Shown here piece after piece: positions 57,579-60,000 of a stretch of 60,000 nucleotides of DNA (the stretch's first letter is position 1; each line of letters opens with the position of its first letter). The notes below the pieces were generated by a model that was not told the origin of the DNA, searched no databases, and was given only the letters and a program-made list of their open reading frames with translations. A program made the position numbers and the translations under genes. This DNA comes from Owenia fusiformis (lineage: Eukaryota > Annelida > Polychaeta > Sabellida > Oweniidae). The stretch covers positions 4,909,341 to 4,969,340 of the forward strand of contig CAIIXF020000008.1 of NCBI GenBank assembly GCA_903813345.2, in the 5' to 3' direction.

Positions 57579-58307
57579 CACCCTTGGTATACACAGCTAA
57601 CGAAAATTGACCGGTACGGGTCAAAAGCTGGACCGGTACGGGTTAACGGTTTTATTTGAATTTAAAACAGCCATAACTTGCTCAATATTGACTTCCTCGT
57701 GTCTAATTTGAAATATATGATGCCCCCCGATGCTTTTAAGTACCCCAATTTTTTACAGATTTTTAAACGGACCAAAACTCTCTAAATGCGCATTTATGCT
57801 CTTTTCTCTCGAGAACGACTGTCTCATTTTCACGATAACTTATATTTAGTACTTCTAACATATACGATCTATTTTTCCCCATCAAGGTATGATGTAAATG
57901 ACATGCTATTTACATCTTGTGAGTTTCAATGACGCGCGTTTGATTTTATAAAAAATGCCAAACTTTGTGACAAAGAATTTCATCCTGCTTGCAGCGAGAA
58001 GACGGACCGGTTCGGGGCAATCTGCTTGCAACGAGAAGACGGACCAGTTATCGTGAAAATGAGACAGTCGTTCTCGAGAGAAAAGAGCATAAATGCGCAT
58101 TTAGAGAGTTTTGGTCCGTTTAAAAATCTGTAAAAAAATGGGGTACTTAAAAGCATCGGGAGGCATCATATATTTCAAATTAGACACGAGGAAGTCAATA
58201 TTGAGCAAGTTATGGCTATTTTAAATTCAAATAAAACCGTTAACCCGTACCGGTCCAGCTTTTGACCCGTACCGGTCAATTTTCGTTAGCTGTGTATACC
58301 AAGGGTG
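57579..58307. mobile_element. 729-bp young foldback, CACCCTTGG ends, 5-bp duplication CACTA
   Basis: Arms of about 260 bp (57579-57841 and 58047-58307) are almost identical; I count about three differences. The ends are CACCCTTGGTATACACAGC and its complement; CACTA flanks both sides (57574-57578, 58308-58312). The tip region repeats GACCGGTACGGG twice. The loop of about 205 bp has two GAGAAGACGGACC words. CAC ends plus a 5-bp duplication resemble the Transib type. Confidence 0.92.
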
Positions 58308-58312
58308 CACTA

Positions 58313-58904
58313 GCCAACTGACTCCCAGAGAGTCAGAGACCTAAAACACCTGTTTCAAGCAAACATATAGCCCCTACATACAGTATGTATATGCCAGTAC
58401 TAAAGTTCTAAACGTGGCCATTGTGATCTTAGTCTAATAAATGCATTTCAATAAATGAATAGATCTAATTTACCTTATTCTTCGGCCACAGTAATTTGGC
58501 TAGAGACTCGAATAAGATCTAATGCAGATTCCCTGGGAATAAGTGGGAATTTCCCCTGGCCGGAATTTCCATCTAATTCAAGACGTGTGAAAGGTAAATT
58601 CCAAACTTCCAAAGTCACATCGATCTGACTCTAATCCGGGCTCAACTAAGCTAAATATGCATGTTTTCTTTTACTTACAATTGAGAATGAGAGAAGTGGT
58701 CATAAATTATTCGATGGATAAACGCCCTGATGCTGATCCGCCGTCTGATGATGTCAGGAAAAGGGTAAATCAGGGGAATCCCCTTTTAAACGCGGGATCA
58801 ATACATGTAGCCTATTCATTGGTCAGTTTCAAGCGAAGAGGAGATAAATGTAGTCCATGAGCTACATGTAAGCTTTCGCTAATATTAGAAAATGAGGATT
58901 TTAC
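58313..58904. other. Intergenic, no gene seen
   Basis: The 67-codon open frame at 58657-58860 shows no family features and is not called. A TRAF promoter or 5' exon could be here but no signal is clear. Confidence 0.4.
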
Positions 58905-58998
58905 ACGGACGTCAAGTAAGTTTCTGGCGAAAGCCGGAGCATTGATTATTTAAATAATCTATGCTCCAGCTTTCGCCAGAAACGTACTTGACGTCCGT
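58905..58998. repeat. 94-bp near-perfect palindrome without a loop
   Basis: ACGGACGTCAAGTA through AGTTTCTGGCGAAAGC and GGAGCAT to a centre of GATTATTTAAATAATC, then the mirror image ending TACTTGACGTCCGT. About three mismatches in 47 pairs. It would form a long hairpin or cruciform. Confidence 0.9.
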
Positions 58999-60000
58999 CC
59001 GTGGGATTTTAGGCAAAGGATGTATTGGACTTACAATAGGGTATCATCATATTCCCAAGCCACCATATATATTTATTGTAACCTGTCCGACCTGGCGTAG
59101 AATAATGGAAATAACGTCACAACGCATGCGCGTAAATCGACATTTCATGGTCCAAAGATTTCAATGGAGAGCAGTCTTCATCAAAATTTAAAATCTTAAT
59201 TACTTTTTAGCAAATCATTTATTTTCTTAGGATTCAACGGATCCTTGTTACACCCAACGAAGAGTTCGTTTTGATATATGAATCAGGAAAATCCATCCAT
59301 AGCAAATCAAGAAATGCGTATACCGCTACCAGTATAACTATACTGCATGTTAAATCCCTATCTAGGCCCATTAAGCTGTCAACGCAAACATTAATGTGGT
59401 TTCATATTCCAGCAAACTGTATAAGTTGCTTCTCAAAGCAGAATTAGGGTTTTGCTAAAATGTTACTGTACACAGAGAAATATACTTCATTTCCCATCAT
59501 TTTTGTTTTTGAGATGATAATGTTATTTATCATATTTGACTTAGTTTGTTGACAAAATATAAATAAATAGAATGTGTACTGTTAAAAAATCATTGTTAGA
59601 TTATTTAAAAGGATGAGATTTCGTTGATTTATTTCTGAAAGATTACTATACGCAAATACAAAGAGTTTACAGTAATAGAAGAAACCTAACTGCTTTTAAG
59701 AGAATACATTACCCTTTACATTCTAAATGTAGCAAACTTTATCATTAATATTATTTATCGAATCCATCTGGTCTTGGATCTATCAATGATTTTCAATGTA
59801 GTGTACTGTGAAAGAATGCTGCTATCTCAAATATTTTCAACGTTTTTTTAATCTATTTTGAGTGACAAATATTTCAGTAGATTGATTTCAGAAGAGGTTG
59901 ATTAGATGATACAAGATAGTAAACTTTGCAAACTCTTTTTGTGAATTTATATCCTTTCGGTTGCAATTTTTTGTAATTTTTGGTATTTTACAAATACTGC
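58999..60000. other. Right end of the window, no gene seen
   Basis: AT-rich. The open frame at 58961-59191 overlaps the palindrome and has no recognisable domain. Confidence 0.5.

Noticed and set aside
58657-58860. 67-codon open frame near the right end
   Set aside because: No homology recognised and no splice partner. Its composition is not convincing.
1-60000. tRNA, rRNA and CRISPR features
   Set aside because: No cloverleaf with conserved A/B boxes, no rRNA-like stretch and no regularly spaced direct repeats with unique spacers were found by eye; a covariance-model scan was not possible.

Overview
The window is AT-rich, intron-rich and dense in repeats. It looks like a bilaterian invertebrate nuclear genome, probably marine: it has GT-AG split genes, animal gene families (Dispatched-like, PAN + fibrinogen-related, F-box/LRR, TRAF), frequent TACATGTA palindromes and many non-autonomous DNA transposons. 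I cannot name the phylum.

Four genes are supported. (1) 396-4476, plus strand: the last four visible exons of a Dispatched/Patched-type RND membrane protein, cut off by the window start. (2) 4660-12016, minus strand: a two-exon secreted protein, with a signal peptide and PAN/apple-like exon spliced across a 6.3-kb intron to a fibrinogen-related (FReD) exon. (3) 15744-18703, minus strand: a two-exon F-box/leucine-rich-repeat protein of about 661 residues. (4) 38959-53753, minus strand: a complete nine-exon TRAF adaptor of about 551 residues, TRAF3/TRAF5-like, with an atypical RING. Genes 1 and 2 converge, about 180 bp apart. All exon joins listed keep the reading frame.

Most of the rest is mobile DNA. 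The FReD intron holds two head-to-tail elements built from a 472-bp unit, each ending in the same hairpin plus CTAG (Helitron/Helentron-like). Long inverted-repeat elements lie at 14.2-15.0, 25.4-31.4, 32.2-33.2, 35.7-36.3, 37.8-38.3, 39.6-40.7, 44.1-44.8, 55.6-56.5 and 57.6-58.3 kb. Smaller terminal-inverted-repeat elements lie at 5.7, 13.9, 15.2, 21.0-22.2, 47.2, 48.2-48.8, 52.4, 54.6 and 56.7-57.2 kb. Several have clean target-site duplications (TA; 5 bp; 6 bp; 7-8 bp), so more than one transposase family is involved. Two carry decayed mariner transposase pieces.

The most striking structure is at 25.35-31.6 kb. A short inverted-repeat element was split by a 6-kb mariner-ended palindrome, and one arm of that palindrome was split again by a smaller foldback. 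A related unoccupied copy of the outer element survives at 19.3 kb. The genes share no evident pathway; TRAF (innate immune signalling) and the FReD protein (possible lectin) may both be immune-related, but that is inference.
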